This document shows, piece by piece, positions 34,340 to 43,285 of a DNA stretch of 64,000 bases (positions within the stretch are counted from its first letter, which is position 1; each line of letters opens with the position of its first letter). Both the position numbers and the translations under genes were made by a program. Source of the DNA: a virus. The notes under the pieces were generated by a model that was not told the DNA's origin, did not search any database, and saw only the letters and a list, made by a program, of their open reading frames with translations. The stretch covers positions 62,001 through 126,000 of IMG/VR virus record IMGVR_UViG_3300045131_002929. One strand, given 5' to 3'.

Positions 34340-35726
34340 GCCTTCGCTCACGGTCAGGCGCAAAATATTCGATCCGCGCTCCAAGACGCCGACTGAGAAG
34401 CTCGAGCTGCTGTATTCGGTCGACAAGTCCGGAGTCGGCGGCTACGTGCCGGCGGGGCTTGCCGAGCGGGTAGCGCGGGCGCTCGTCAAGATGAGGGGCG
34501 CGTGTCCGATCAAAGACCTGCGCAAGTGGGCGGCGCTGCCGACGCCGGACTGGTCCAGGATAGACCTCACCAAGCTGCGCGACGGCCAGGCCGAGCTGCT
34601 GGCCGCGGTGGCTTCGAGTCATAGCGGCGTCATCGTGGCGCCGCCGGGGTTCGGCAAGAGCACCTGCCTGTGCTTCATGTGCATGGTGTACCCGGACGCC
34701 GTCATCGTGGTGGCCACGCCGAGGGTGTCCGTCGTGCGGACCATAGCGGACAGGATGAAGACCTTTCCGGCTTTGGACGGCCAGGTGGGCGTCATGTGCA
34801 CCGGCAGGAACGACGGATGGACGAACCGCATCACGGTGACGACGACCAAGGGCATGGAGAAGGCGCGGTACGCCGACTGCGACCTGCTGGTGCTCGACGA
34901 GTGCCACTGCGCGGCCGCTCCGGGGGTATCCACGGCGCTGGCCAAGTTCCACGAGGCCCGCAAGTGGGGGCTTAGCGCGTCGCCCACGGGCCGAGGGGAT
35001 AACGCCGACCTGCTGCTGGAGGCTTTGATCGGACCCGTCCGGTTCGAGCATACCTACCAGCAGGCCGTGTCGTCCAAGTCCATCGTGCAGATCGACGCCA
35101 TGGTGGTGCGCAACAAGGAGCCGAGCCCCGGCAACTACGGGACGCGGATAGCCATGAAGCGGCACTGCGTGTGGCGCAACAACAAGCGCAACGACCTGAT
35201 CGCCTCCGCGGCCAGGATATGCAGCAATCAAGGCCAGACGCTGATCATGTGCGAGACGGTGGAGCACGTCATGGAGCTGCGCAAGCGGCTGCCTGGCTGG
35301 GTCACCGTGTATGCGGCCTGCGACAAGGCCCGCTACCAGGGCTTCGTAGACAAAGGCATGACGGACGAGCCATTGAAAAGCGCCGACGACCTCATCGAAG
35401 TTCAGAAGAAATTTGAGCGCGGTGAGATCAATAGAGCTATAACCACGATGACATGGCGTGAAGGAGTAGATTTTGTCAAACTAGCCTTCCTGGTGAGGGC
35501 CGACTCTATGTCGGGCGAGATACCGGCCATACAGATAACCGGCCGGCTCAGCCGCACGAACAAAGGCAAAAGCACAGGAATACTGGTGGATTTCCTCGAC
35601 GAGGCGGACACTCAAATGCGCGCCTCGGCCTGGAAAAAGATCAAGCTCTACAAAGCCAAAGGTTGGAACGTCAACGTGATAGACGGTGTGGACAAGCTCA
35701 AGAACCTAGTCGAGGTGGAGTTTTAA
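34284..35726 (+). CDS. uvsW: UvsW-like SF2 DNA helicase
   Basis: This 480-residue superfamily 2 helicase probably remodels replication and recombination forks. Its motifs are APPGFGKST (119-127), DECH (205-208), SAS at 230-232 followed by PTGR, a motif V-like TMTWREGVDF, and motif VI QITGRLSRTNKGKS. The ATG at 34284 has GAAGGTGG just upstream, the same arrangement as the preceding gene. A TTG 18 bases earlier is possible but less likely. The motif V codons (35395-35490) are strikingly AT-rich relative to the rest of the gene. Its position after SbcCD and before the replicative helicase fits a gp46/47/UvsW-type module. Confidence 0.8.
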   Translation: MLTISGNLAMVAPWEPTLEPSLTVRRKIFDPRSKTPTEKLELLYSVDKSGVGGYVPAGLAERVARALVKMRGACPIKDLRKWAALPTPDWSRIDLTKLRDGQAELLAAVASSHSGVIVAPPGFGKSTCLCFMCMVYPDAVIVVATPRVSVVRTIADRMKTFPALDGQVGVMCTGRNDGWTNRITVTTTKGMEKARYADCDLLVLDECHCAAAPGVSTALAKFHEARKWGLSASPTGRGDNADLLLEALIGPVRFEHTYQQAVSSKSIVQIDAMVVRNKEPSPGNYGTRIAMKRHCVWRNNKRNDLIASAARICSNQGQTLIMCETVEHVMELRKRLPGWVTVYAACDKARYQGFVDKGMTDEPLKSADDLIEVQKKFERGEINRAITTMTWREGVDFVKLAFLVRADSMSGEIPAIQITGRLSRTNKGKSTGILVDFLDEADTQMRASAWKKIKLYKAKGWNVNVIDGVDKLKNLVEVEF

Positions 35727-35727
35727 G

Positions 35728-36228
35728 ATGGACGAGCATGACGAGATGCTGGCGCTGCTCGGCGGTCCCTACAGGATCACGGGCAACCCAGGCTGGCCGG
35801 GGCTTAAAGCCAGGCTCGACGCCATGGGCGCCACCTGGCCGGAGTTCCTGCGCGCGGTCTCGTACGAGGCCGGCGCCTCGAAGCTCGTACCGGGCTTCCT
35901 CGTGTCGCCGGCCGCCTTCGAGCTGTTCGCCAGGGCGCGCGAGACGCAGCTGGCCGAGAATGAGATGCGCTGCCAGATGCAGCGCAGGCGGGTGCTGACC
36001 CTTCTCAGGGAAGGCAGGACCCCTGACGACATAGCGTCGGACGGAACGGAGTGCCTCTGCGCGGTGCTACGCTACTTCCTCGCTAGAATGGCCGAATCGC
36101 CCGACGCGGACGCGCTAAAGGCTGGAGCCAAGCACGAGGATGAGGCCAATCCAGACCTCACCTCGAAAATAGTAGGATGGGACCCAGAATGGCAAGAGTA
36201 TCTGACAGAACTCCGCCACCGCAGCTAG
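35728..36228 (+). CDS. Unknown replication-operon protein, possible helicase accessory
   Basis: This 166-residue helical protein lies one base after the UvsW-like gene and overlaps the start of the DnaB-type helicase gene. It has Arg/Glu-rich helices (ENEMRCQMQRRRVLTLL) followed by a short segment, EGRTPDDIA, that could be a small helix-turn-helix. No nucleotide-binding motif is present. Location suggests a loader or adaptor for the replicative helicase, a weak inference. A regulatory DNA-binding role is the main alternative. Confidence 0.4.
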   Translation: MDEHDEMLALLGGPYRITGNPGWPGLKARLDAMGATWPEFLRAVSYEAGASKLVPGFLVSPAAFELFARARETQLAENEMRCQMQRRRVLTLLREGRTPDDIASDGTECLCAVLRYFLARMAESPDADALKAGAKHEDEANPDLTSKIVGWDPEWQEYLTELRHRS

Positions 36229-37697
36229 AGCTGACCAAGACCAGCTACGACGTGCTGGCCATGCACGTGGTCAGGGACCCTGTGGTGTTCGCGGAGTTCT
36301 GTGAGCGCACCAGCCCGACCACGTTCGACAAGGTGCTCTACATGCCGCACGACATGATAGCGGAGGCGGCTGCCAGGGTATACAGGGAGACCAAGGAGCT
36401 GCCCGGTCCGCTATTCCTCCGCAGCAAGCTGCTGGAGGTGCTGAGCGAGCATACGCTGCCTGACGAGGCCAAGGCTGCGACGCTGGCCTTTTTCGACATG
36501 GCGGCGGCGGTCGGCGAGGAGTATCTGACGAGGTCTTGGGCTCTCAAGATACTGTCGGCGGTCATCTCCGCGCAGGTGGCGAAGCGCTCGGGCGAGAAGC
36601 TGATGCGCGCGCTGGAGCAAGGCTCCAACCTGGACCACGCGTTCGAGCAGATCATGGCCGACAAGGACCGGCGCCTGAGCGGAATAGGCTCCAAGAAGTC
36701 CGGGATAAACCCGTTCGAGTGCATGGAGCGGCTCATGGTGAAGTCCGAGTACCACGCGACGGGCGTGGACTTCCTGGACGTGGTGCTAGGCGGCGGGTTC
36801 CGGCGCGGCGACCTGGTCGCGCTGCTCGGCGGAACCAGTGGCGGCAAGACCACCCTGGCGCTGCAGGTGGCGTTCGAGTGGATCCGGCAGGGGCCGGACA
36901 GGCACACCGTGGTGTGCTCGTACGAGCAGCCGGCCGAGGGCGACATAGCCGAGAGGCTGATGACGCTGGCCACCGGCATGCCCTCCTCGAACTTCAGGGG
37001 CAGGCCTTTCGCGGATATCGACCACGCCGCGATAGACATCTTCAACAAGAGGCTGTCGGCGGACCAGCGGTCGCGCTTCCACTTCAAGGACATGTCGGAG
37101 GGGGAGCACGGCAGGCGCGGCATGGCCGACATCAAGGCGGCGCTGGCCGAGTTCGGCTGCCCGCGGCATGACGGCGCCCCCACGCTGGTCGTGCTGGACT
37201 GGCTGCAGCCGCTGCTTCAGCGGGCCATGTCCGGCTCGGGCCGGGAGGCTTCGGACTCGTCGCAGCTTCGACTGTACGGCGGCATGTTCATGGACGAGCT
37301 GAAGTCGTTCAAAAACAAAGAGAACGTGTGCGTGTTCATAACGCACCAGCTGAGTTCTGAGGCCGCGGCGGCGGCGCCGAGCCGCAAGCCTGTGTGCCAG
37401 GACGCCGCCGAGTGGAAGGGCTTCGCCAATCTTACCGACCTGACGTTCGCGCTCGGGACGCTGTCGGACGAGTATGTGGCGTGGCTCGTGGCGAGCAAGA
37501 CCCGCGGGATAGCCAAGCAGTCGCGCTTCCTGAAGCTGAAGGGCGAGCTTTGCCGCTGGGTGGACGCGGAGTCCGAGTACATGGTGTCGTCGTCAGGGAA
37601 AGTCGTGTCGAAGGACATGGAGATGGAGGACGACTCCGAGCCGCCGCAGAGGCGCGGCGGCTACCGGCCGACTGCGGCCTCGCAGTTCATGCGCTAA
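36189..37697 (+). CDS. Replicative DNA helicase (DnaB/gp41 type)
   Basis: This roughly 502-residue RecA-fold helicase unwinds the fork as a hexamer. Walker A GGTSGGKTT is at 214-222, Walker B has LVVLDWLQ with Asp337, and a later ITHQLS corresponds to the sensor strand. The N-terminal 150 residues are a DnaB-like helical domain. The C-terminus has a basic Arg/Gly tail (RRGGYRPTAAS). Two ATGs compete (36177 and 36189); neither has an ideal ribosome-binding site, and the second has GGGA upstream. The gene overlaps the preceding one by about 40 bases. Primase follows after a short gap. Confidence 0.85.
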   Translation: MARVSDRTPPPQLELTKTSYDVLAMHVVRDPVVFAEFCERTSPTTFDKVLYMPHDMIAEAAARVYRETKELPGPLFLRSKLLEVLSEHTLPDEAKAATLAFFDMAAAVGEEYLTRSWALKILSAVISAQVAKRSGEKLMRALEQGSNLDHAFEQIMADKDRRLSGIGSKKSGINPFECMERLMVKSEYHATGVDFLDVVLGGGFRRGDLVALLGGTSGGKTTLALQVAFEWIRQGPDRHTVVCSYEQPAEGDIAERLMTLATGMPSSNFRGRPFADIDHAAIDIFNKRLSADQRSRFHFKDMSEGEHGRRGMADIKAALAEFGCPRHDGAPTLVVLDWLQPLLQRAMSGSGREASDSSQLRLYGGMFMDELKSFKNKENVCVFITHQLSSEAAAAAPSRKPVCQDAAEWKGFANLTDLTFALGTLSDEYVAWLVASKTRGIAKQSRFLKLKGELCRWVDAESEYMVSSSGKVVSKDMEMEDDSEPPQRRGGYRPTAASQFMR

Positions 37698-37717
37698 CAG
37701 AAAGGAACAAATGCCAA

Positions 37718-38773
37718 GTGCTTAACAACCCCCTATATGACGCGCTGCGCAAGCTCTACGGCAAGGTCCAGGTGGCCTGCGAGGGCGAGCAGGGCGTCAT
37801 CACGGAGACGACGCGCGGCGATGGATGCCTGATCGCGACCCGCGCGTCGGGCGGCGAGCAGTACAAGCTGAACTGCCCGGTCTGCGGGGACACGCGCGGG
37901 CGGCTGTACATCAGCCACTGGGCGTACCGCGTCATGACGAAGTCCGAAAAAAGACTGTGCACGAACGGGCTCATGCTCTGCCACAACGAGAAGTGCGACC
38001 TGCAGGATGTCAGATCCGCCATAGGCCGCGCCATCGGCCAGATGGAGGCCGGGACCATCCGACAGTGCGACATCGCGGCGGCCAAGAAGACGAAGATCAT
38101 GGAACTGCCCGACAACGCGGTGCCTATCAACTCGATGGACGCGCCGGCGGCCTGCAAGGAGTATCTGGAGGACAGAGGCTTCGCGTTGGAAAGCCTCTAC
38201 AGGGACTTCAAGGTCCACGCCGTCGAGCGGCTGAAGGAATACCCGGAGCACGGCCCGAAGATCATATACCCGGTCTACTGGAACGGGGAGTGCGTCTTCT
38301 GGCAGGCCAGGCTTACCTACACGCCGACCAAGGAGCAGGCCCGGGCAGGGCATCACAAGTACTACATAACCCCTGGCGCGAAGAAGTCCGACTACCTGTA
38401 CAACAGGGACGGGGCTTTGAAGTCGCTGGCGGAGGCCAGGCCCGGCGCCACCCGCTTTGTTGTTCTAACAGAAGGTGTTACCGACGTTCAACGCGTCGGG
38501 ACCTGCGCTATGGCGTTCTTCGGCAAAGCGCCGTCGACCACCCAGCGGCAGATCATACGCTGGACGCCGCTGCACAGGGCCACCGGCATCCTGCTGCTGG
38601 ACCCGGACGCGGCCGACGACGCGGACGAGTTCATGGCGGAGAACGGCGGCACGAATCTATTCGCGGGCGGGCTGTACAGGGTCGACCTGCAGGACAAGGA
38701 TCCGGCGGAGCACACCACCGGCGAGATATGGAACAAGATAATCAAAGCTGTAAGCGCCGGCCAGGCCGGATAA
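37718..38773 (+). CDS. DNA primase (DnaG/TOPRIM type)
   Basis: This 351-residue protein has an N-terminal zinc finger (CPVC at 53-56, CHNEKC at 88-93) for template recognition. A central domain is followed by TOPRIM with LTEGVTD (catalytic Glu252) and LLLDPDAADD (Asp295, Asp297). Together these make short RNA primers for the polymerase encoded next. The start is GTG with AAGGAA about 10 bases upstream; an ATG at 37711 opens only a four-codon frame. Codons over the Glu252 motif (38453-38492) are unusually AT-rich (17 G/C of 39 bases by hand count at 38454-38492). Confidence 0.85.
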   Translation: MLNNPLYDALRKLYGKVQVACEGEQGVITETTRGDGCLIATRASGGEQYKLNCPVCGDTRGRLYISHWAYRVMTKSEKRLCTNGLMLCHNEKCDLQDVRSAIGRAIGQMEAGTIRQCDIAAAKKTKIMELPDNAVPINSMDAPAACKEYLEDRGFALESLYRDFKVHAVERLKEYPEHGPKIIYPVYWNGECVFWQARLTYTPTKEQARAGHHKYYITPGAKKSDYLYNRDGALKSLAEARPGATRFVVLTEGVTDVQRVGTCAMAFFGKAPSTTQRQIIRWTPLHRATGILLLDPDAADDADEFMAENGGTNLFAGGLYRVDLQDKDPAEHTTGEIWNKIIKAVSAGQAG

Positions 38774-38810
38774 CAGGAACGAAACAACAGGAGGAAGAGG
38801 GCATGCGAAC

Positions 38811-39794
38811 GTGAACATTTCGATGTGGCGAAGCGGATCGAGTCCGCTGACAGGGCCGAGGATAGCGATCGACACGGAGACGGAGCTGATCGTCGACCAC
38901 AGGACGCCGCCGCTGGTCCTGATGCAGGTGTACAGCGGCGGGGACACGGTGCACCTGGTCAAGTGGCAGGACGCCAAGGAGTACCTGGACAGGCTGTCGG
39001 AGGCCTGCCCAAAGTCCAGGGTCGTGTTCCACAACGCGCCTTTCGACATCGCCGTGCTGGACGGCCACCAGTGGCTGGAGACGGGCGTGGAGGACGGCCG
39101 CATCGGCGACACGATGCTCAGGTTCGCGCTGTGGAAGCTCGCCACCATGGGCGACTACGTCGCTTTGAACCTGGCGACCGCGGCAAGGGACGTGATCGGC
39201 ATGCCGCTGAACAAATCCGAGGACATCCGACTCACGTTCAGCAGGGACATGATCGAGCCGGACGCCGCCCATAAGGAGTATGCCGCCGCCGACGTCATCG
39301 CCACCTGGCGGATCGACGAGGCGATCCCGAGGAGCGGGACGCAGACGGAGGAGACGCAGGTGAAGGCGGCCATGGCGCTCTACGACATCTCCAGGACGGG
39401 CTTGGCCGTGGACGAGCAGCGAAGGGCCAAGCTGGAGGCCAGGTTCACCAGAAAAGTCGAAGAGACGCTGGAGATCCTGGACGCCAACGGGTACGTGCCC
39501 GGCAAGACCGGCAACAAGGCGGCGCTGCAGACGGCCCTGAAACTGATCGAGACCATGTACGGGATAAAGCTGCCGCGCACGGAGAAGAAGGGCGAGATAA
39601 GCGTGTCGAAGGAGGCCATGGCCGAGATGTCGGAGGACATCCCGTTCCTGTCAGCGCTGAAGGAGCACGACCATTACAACAAGATCCTGTCAACGTACCT
39701 GCAGAAGGGCGTGGCAGGCGTGGACGGCCGCGTCCACACGCGCTTCAACACCCTGATAAAAACAGGGCGCACGTCGAGCTCAAAACCAAACCTT
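38811..39794 (+). CDS. DNA polymerase family A, exon 1 (exonuclease domain)
   Basis: Residues 1-328 of the spliced polymerase. The proofreading exonuclease motifs are intact: DTET at 21-24, HNAPFD at 74-79 and YAAAD at 157-161. The exon ends inside the conserved polymerase stretch TGRTSSSKPNL, which continues as QQLPRADGIRGMYIP in exon 2. The start is GTG, with AGAGGG 9 bases upstream. Without splicing the frame would read on for about ten codons into the intron and stop at 39827. The full spliced protein is 603 residues, the size of compact T7-type polymerases. Confidence 0.85.
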
Positions 39795-39925
39795 TTACTG
39801 CTCAACGAGTTACAACTCGCTGCATAATGTTGGAGGTTGTAAAACCCTTTGAATTGCTGGGATATCCTTAGGTCAACACACCACAGCGTGGCCGGCGACG
39901 GCGGGCGCGAAGGTTTGAGAAGAGG

Positions 39926-39954
39926 TTGACAAAAATACCTAAAAGGTATATAAT
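39926..39954 (+). promoter_or_regulatory. Perfect sigma70-type promoter for the intron endonuclease
   Basis: TTGACA (39926-39931), 17 bases, then TATAAT (39949-39954), 49 bases upstream of the endonuclease ATG. This is an exact consensus match in both boxes with optimal spacing. The same bases can fold as an intron stem (ATACCT with AGGTAT), so part of the conservation could be structural. Confidence 0.6.
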
Positions 39955-40002
39955 AGATGTTAGGTATTAACAGGGGACAATCAGCAGGTAAGGGACTATG
40001 GT

Positions 40003-40641
40003 ATGCAAGCAGACTCTCTGATAAGACTCGCGTTGAACGCTAGACTAGGCGACGGTTGTTTCTGGAAGCACCCTGAATGCGTGAACTACAAACTCGTATT
40101 CACAGGTACGAATAGAGACTGGATCGCCTATAAAGGAAGAATGTTCGACAGGGAACCGAAGCTAGCGAGGAAAGCCGGATCGACTAGAGAAGGTGTATTC
40201 AAGAACTCTAAAGATTTGTGGAGCGTGACCACCCTGGTGGACCCGTTGTTCACCGAGTATAAGCACAAATCTATAGGAGAATGCTTCGACGAGGTTCTTA
40301 AAATCGACTTCTACCACTGGTTTTTAGACGACGGGTCGGTCATAGAGAGGCGTGATTCATTCAAAGGGCGCCGCATGAACTACAGATACATCCTGTATCT
40401 AGGCAGCCTGTTGAGTGGTGACGCCTCCGACGAGGGCAGCTTCTTCGAAATGGTCGATCGAGTTTTCAAAGACACGCTGGCAGGCGCGAACCATGGAACG
40501 ATCTCGCAGAACGGGTGCTCTAAGAACCCATGTAACGACAGGGCGTGGCAGATACCAGTCTGCATCGGACGCGAGCTCGCGATAGGGGCAGGCCGTCTAG
40601 GAGTCGAGGGATTCGAGAGAAAACTCAGATACAACCCATAG
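40003..40641 (+). CDS. LAGLIDADG homing endonuclease
   Basis: This 212-residue intron-encoded protein has two dodecapeptide-like motifs, LALNARLGDGCF near residue 9 and YHWFLDDGSVI near residue 104, typical of a double-motif LAGLIDADG nuclease. It would cut intronless polymerase alleles and drive intron homing. AAGGG lies 7 bases before the ATG. Codon use is clearly more AT-rich than the flanking exons. The gene sits within the intron between the guide/P-element part and the P7 strands, and is preceded by its own promoter-like sequence. Confidence 0.8.
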   Translation: MQADSLIRLALNARLGDGCFWKHPECVNYKLVFTGTNRDWIAYKGRMFDREPKLARKAGSTREGVFKNSKDLWSVTTLVDPLFTEYKHKSIGECFDEVLKIDFYHWFLDDGSVIERRDSFKGRRMNYRYILYLGSLLSGDASDEGSFFEMVDRVFKDTLAGANHGTISQNGCSKNPCNDRAWQIPVCIGRELAIGAGRLGVEGFERKLRYNP

Positions 40642-40789
40642 TTCAAACTTCAGAGACCATCCCGCAAGGGAGTAGGCGACCCAGGGTGAAGGGCGTCGAA
40701 GCAGAGGGGCGGTTCGATCCCGCATGATATGGTCCGCTCACCATGGCGACATGGTGAAAGACGCCTGACCCGGGCGTCTCAACAAAAGG

Positions 40790-41302
40790 CAACAGCTACC
40801 AAGGGCCGACGGCATTCGAGGGATGTACATCCCGGCCGACGGTCACGTGTTCTCGGCCACGGACTACGCGCAGCTGGAGTTATGCGCGCTGGCGCAGCAC
40901 TGCAAGACGACCTACGGTAAGTCGAAACTGGCCGAGGTCATCAACGACGGCACGGACGTCCACAAGTTCCTAGCGTCCAAGATATACAACATCGACGTCG
41001 GGCAGGTTACGAAAGATCAGAGGCAACTGGCTAAGGCAGCCTCATTCGGTCTACCTGGCGGATTAGCCGCCCGGACATTCGTGACGTACGCCAAGGGGTA
41101 CGGTGTGGACATCGACGAGCCGAGGGCTCAGGAGGTCAAGGCCATCTGGCTTAAAGCTTTCCCTGAGATGGAGGAGCACCTAAAGCCGATCAGCGTGGAG
41201 GACGACTACGGCAGGCCGTGTTTCACGGCGGTGACGCTGACAGGGAGGAAACGAAGCAACGCCACGTACTGCGAGGCTTGCAACTACGTCTTCCAAGGCC
41301 TT
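40790..41302 (+). CDS. DNA polymerase family A, exon 2 (motifs A and B)
   Basis: Residues 329-499 of the spliced protein. Motif A is SATDYAQLEL (Asp353, Glu358) and motif B is RQLAKAASFG (Arg405, Lys409, Phe413). The exon ends in NYVFQGL, which joins AADGAKLALW in exon 3. The codons around motif B (41022-41075) are more AT-rich than the surroundings. Motif A has Cys where many family members have Arg (DY.Q.ELC), a substitution next to the catalytic Glu that is worth noting. Confidence 0.85.
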
Positions 41303-41573
41303 AAACTAGCTGCGTGAGGCCTATAAACGGGGTGAATTCGAAGGAAGCCGACTTGTCTATACCAGGAACACTGGTACGGTAACTTCGAGCCAAACCCCCA
41401 TGGCGACATGGGGGAAGCGTGTAACGACTAGGTTCCCGAGTCTCACTGAGACGGTAATGGAGCCCAAGAGCGCCCTGGACCCTTAATAAGGGTTGTGACA
41501 TAGTCTAAACTGACGCGAAGACTGGTGTTGCGTCAGAAGCGCCGGATAAAGAGCCGGCGCGGTAATAACATTG
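41303..41573 (+). mobile_element. Group I intron 2 (ORF-less)
   Basis: This 271-base intron has no gene. The exon end AGGCCTT pairs with internal guide GAGGCCT at 41316-41322, again with a U-G wobble at the splice site. P7-like strands ACGACTA and TAGTC are present, and a GCGA-capped stem (41395-41414) matches the one in intron 1 with compensating base changes. The intron ends with G41573, after which GCA GCG GAC restores the polymerase frame. The compact size suggests a minimal self-splicing core dependent on another source of endonuclease, or one that has lost it. Confidence 0.8.
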
Positions 41574-41888
41574 GCAGCGGACGGAGCGAAGCTCGCCCTC
41601 TGGGAGCTCCGCAAAAAAGGGTTGCGAATTACAAATTTTATTCATGATGAAGTACTTGCAGAGCTACCCGAAGGCAGCATAGACGATCTCAACCAGGAGG
41701 TGCACGACATAGAGCGTACGATGATCGACGCGATGCGGCAGGTACTGCCCGACATCGACGTGAAGGCCGAATCGGCCTTGATGGACCGCTGGTACAAGGC
41801 GGATGGCATGAGGGACTCGGCAGGGCGGCTCGTCGTCATTACCGAGGCTATGATCGAGGCCGAGCAGGCCAAAAAGAAGAAAAAGTAA
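41574..41888 (+). CDS. DNA polymerase family A, exon 3 (motif C)
   Basis: Residues 500-603 with motif C NFIHDEVLAE (His523, Asp524, Glu525), the second catalytic carboxylate site. The C-terminus is Lys-rich. Codons over motif C (about 41610-41680) are markedly AT-rich compared with the GC-rich remainder. The ssDNA-binding-type gene follows 19 bases downstream with an AGGAG site. Confidence 0.85.
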   Translation, partial: AADGAKLALWELRKKGLRITNFIHDEVLAELPEGSIDDLNQEVHDIERTMIDAMRQVLPDIDVKAESALMDRWYKADGMRDSAGRLVVITEAMIEAEQAKKKKK

Positions 41889-41907
41889 CCAAACACAGGA
41901 GCACCAA

Positions 41908-43230
41908 ATGGCTTACAAAAGCTCACACACGTCCAATGAGCGCGAGGAGCGCGGGAACTACATGATCAGCAGCCGGTACCCGAACCACTATTTCACAAAA
42001 CCCAACCAGCAAGGCATGAAACGCTGGGAGTTCAGGCTCTACCCGGCATACGACCAGGAGCGCGGCGAGTGGCTGCCGCAGTCGTTCCACGCGGACGGCG
42101 ATCCGGTCAACGGGATCGGCGAGTCGTTCCGCGCGTACGAGTGCGCCATGTTCCTCGGCAACAAGATGATCAGCTTCATCAGCGAGACCACTGACTACCC
42201 AGAGAAGAACAGCCCGGCGTACATGTTCGTGAAGCGGATACTCAAGTTCTTCGAGGAGGAGGGCAAGCGCCGCGTCGACCCTGAGTGGCTCAAATGGCGC
42301 GACACCTTCAAGCTGTCCGTCCCGGGCGTCTGCATGCTCACCCAAGGCCTGCTGCTGCACAACCACGAGGGGCCGGTGGCCGACAAGATGGGCAACCCCC
42401 GCGGCCCGTGCGTGATCTACCTCCCAAGGTCGGCCACGATGGACATGGAGCCCAAGCTCACGACGAAGATCCAGCAGAACAAGCCGCTCTCCGCGGAGAA
42501 CAGCCTGATCGGAGACATCACAAGCCCGGAGAAGGGCCGGATCATCGTCATCACGACCACTCCGTCCCAATCCTTCGGCAACAGGCCCGGCAAGAACACG
42601 GAGCTGTATGTCATCAACTCCGGCGCGGAGTTCCCGCTGGATCCCGACTACTGCCGCCGCAGCTACGTCCCGTGGGCGCAGCTGGTCCAGCTGCACGACG
42701 CCAAGTGGCAGATCGGGAAGCTGGTGGAGACGTTCGACGCCAAGAGCGTGGACTACGCGCTCGGCAAGGATCCGGACTACGGCAAGCTGCTGCCGGAAGG
42801 CGTGAAAGGCGCCCACTGGAACCACCCGAGCGAAGGCGCCCCGGTATCCATGTACCAGCCGCCCGCGCCGCCGGTCTACCAGCAGCCCGTGTATCAACAG
42901 CCCGCGTATCAACAGCCGCCGGCGCCGCCCGTCTACCAACAGCCGGCGTACCAACAACCAGCCCCCGCCGCCTACCAGCAGCCGGTTCCGCCCGCCGCCT
43001 ACCAGCAGCAGGCTCCCGCCGCCTACCACCCGCAGCAGCCGGTTCCGCCGGCCGCCTACCAGCAGCCGGCCTACTCGCCAAACGTGGTCGTCGACGCGGA
43101 CGGCGATGTCACGGTCATGGACGAGGGCGCGCAGCACGTGGCCCCGCCGGCGAACCCGGCCGCCAACGAGCTGCTCCGGTCCATCATGGAGGAGCGCGAG
43201 CGTCAGATGAAGGCCCAGGGCCTGAAGTAG
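41908..43230 (+). CDS. Probable ssDNA-binding protein with YQQP-repeat tail
   Basis: This 440-residue protein lies between the DNA polymerase and the RecA-type recombinase, the position of gp32-like proteins. The N-terminal 310 residues form a mixed domain beginning NYMISSRYPNHYFTKPNQQG. About 70 residues of YQQP/AYQQP repeats follow (bases about 42857-43077), then an acidic end, and finally a charged helix LLRSIMEERERQMKAQ. SSB-type proteins often have a globular DNA-binding domain, a disordered linker and an interaction tail. No OB motif is readable by eye. It might instead be another replication accessory protein. Confidence 0.5.
   Translation: MAYKSSHTSNEREERGNYMISSRYPNHYFTKPNQQGMKRWEFRLYPAYDQERGEWLPQSFHADGDPVNGIGESFRAYECAMFLGNKMISFISETTDYPEKNSPAYMFVKRILKFFEEEGKRRVDPEWLKWRDTFKLSVPGVCMLTQGLLLHNHEGPVADKMGNPRGPCVIYLPRSATMDMEPKLTTKIQQNKPLSAENSLIGDITSPEKGRIIVITTTPSQSFGNRPGKNTELYVINSGAEFPLDPDYCRRSYVPWAQLVQLHDAKWQIGKLVETFDAKSVDYALGKDPDYGKLLPEGVKGAHWNHPSEGAPVSMYQPPAPPVYQQPVYQQPAYQQPPAPPVYQQPAYQQPAPAAYQQPVPPAAYQQQAPAAYHPQQPVPPAAYQQPAYSPNVVVDADGDVTVMDEGAQHVAPPANPAANELLRSIMEERERQMKAQGLK
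42857..43077 (+). repeat. Degenerate YQQP coding repeat
   Basis: A run of short in-frame units encoding YQQP, AYQQP and PPAAYQQ within the SSB-like gene. Codons vary between units, so it is maintained mainly as protein sequence. It gives a Pro/Gln/Tyr-rich, probably disordered linker. Confidence 0.7.
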
Positions 43231-43285
43231 CAGCCACGGCCGGCGGGCCCGCAGCCGCCGGCCTATTTCCAAACATGAGGCTTAC

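Larger units (their letters stand above)
39795..40789 (+). mobile_element. Group I intron 1 with LAGLIDADG endonuclease
   Basis: The 995-base intron interrupts the polymerase just before motif A. The exon end AACCTT pairs with internal guide GAGGTT at 39833-39838, leaving the required U-G wobble exactly at the splice site. Sequences resembling P/Q elements (GAATTGCTGGGA), R/S elements (GAGACCATC paired with GATATGGTC) and a GCGA-capped hairpin (40739-40756) support a group I core. The 3-prime end is G40789, after which CAA CAG CTA CCA restores the frame. The endonuclease gene lies in a peripheral loop. Confidence 0.85.

Noticed and set aside
40709-40725. T-arm-like GGCGGTTCGATCCCG suggesting a tRNA
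   Set aside because: No acceptor or anticodon arms can be built around it; it lies in the intron core and is better read as an intron stem.
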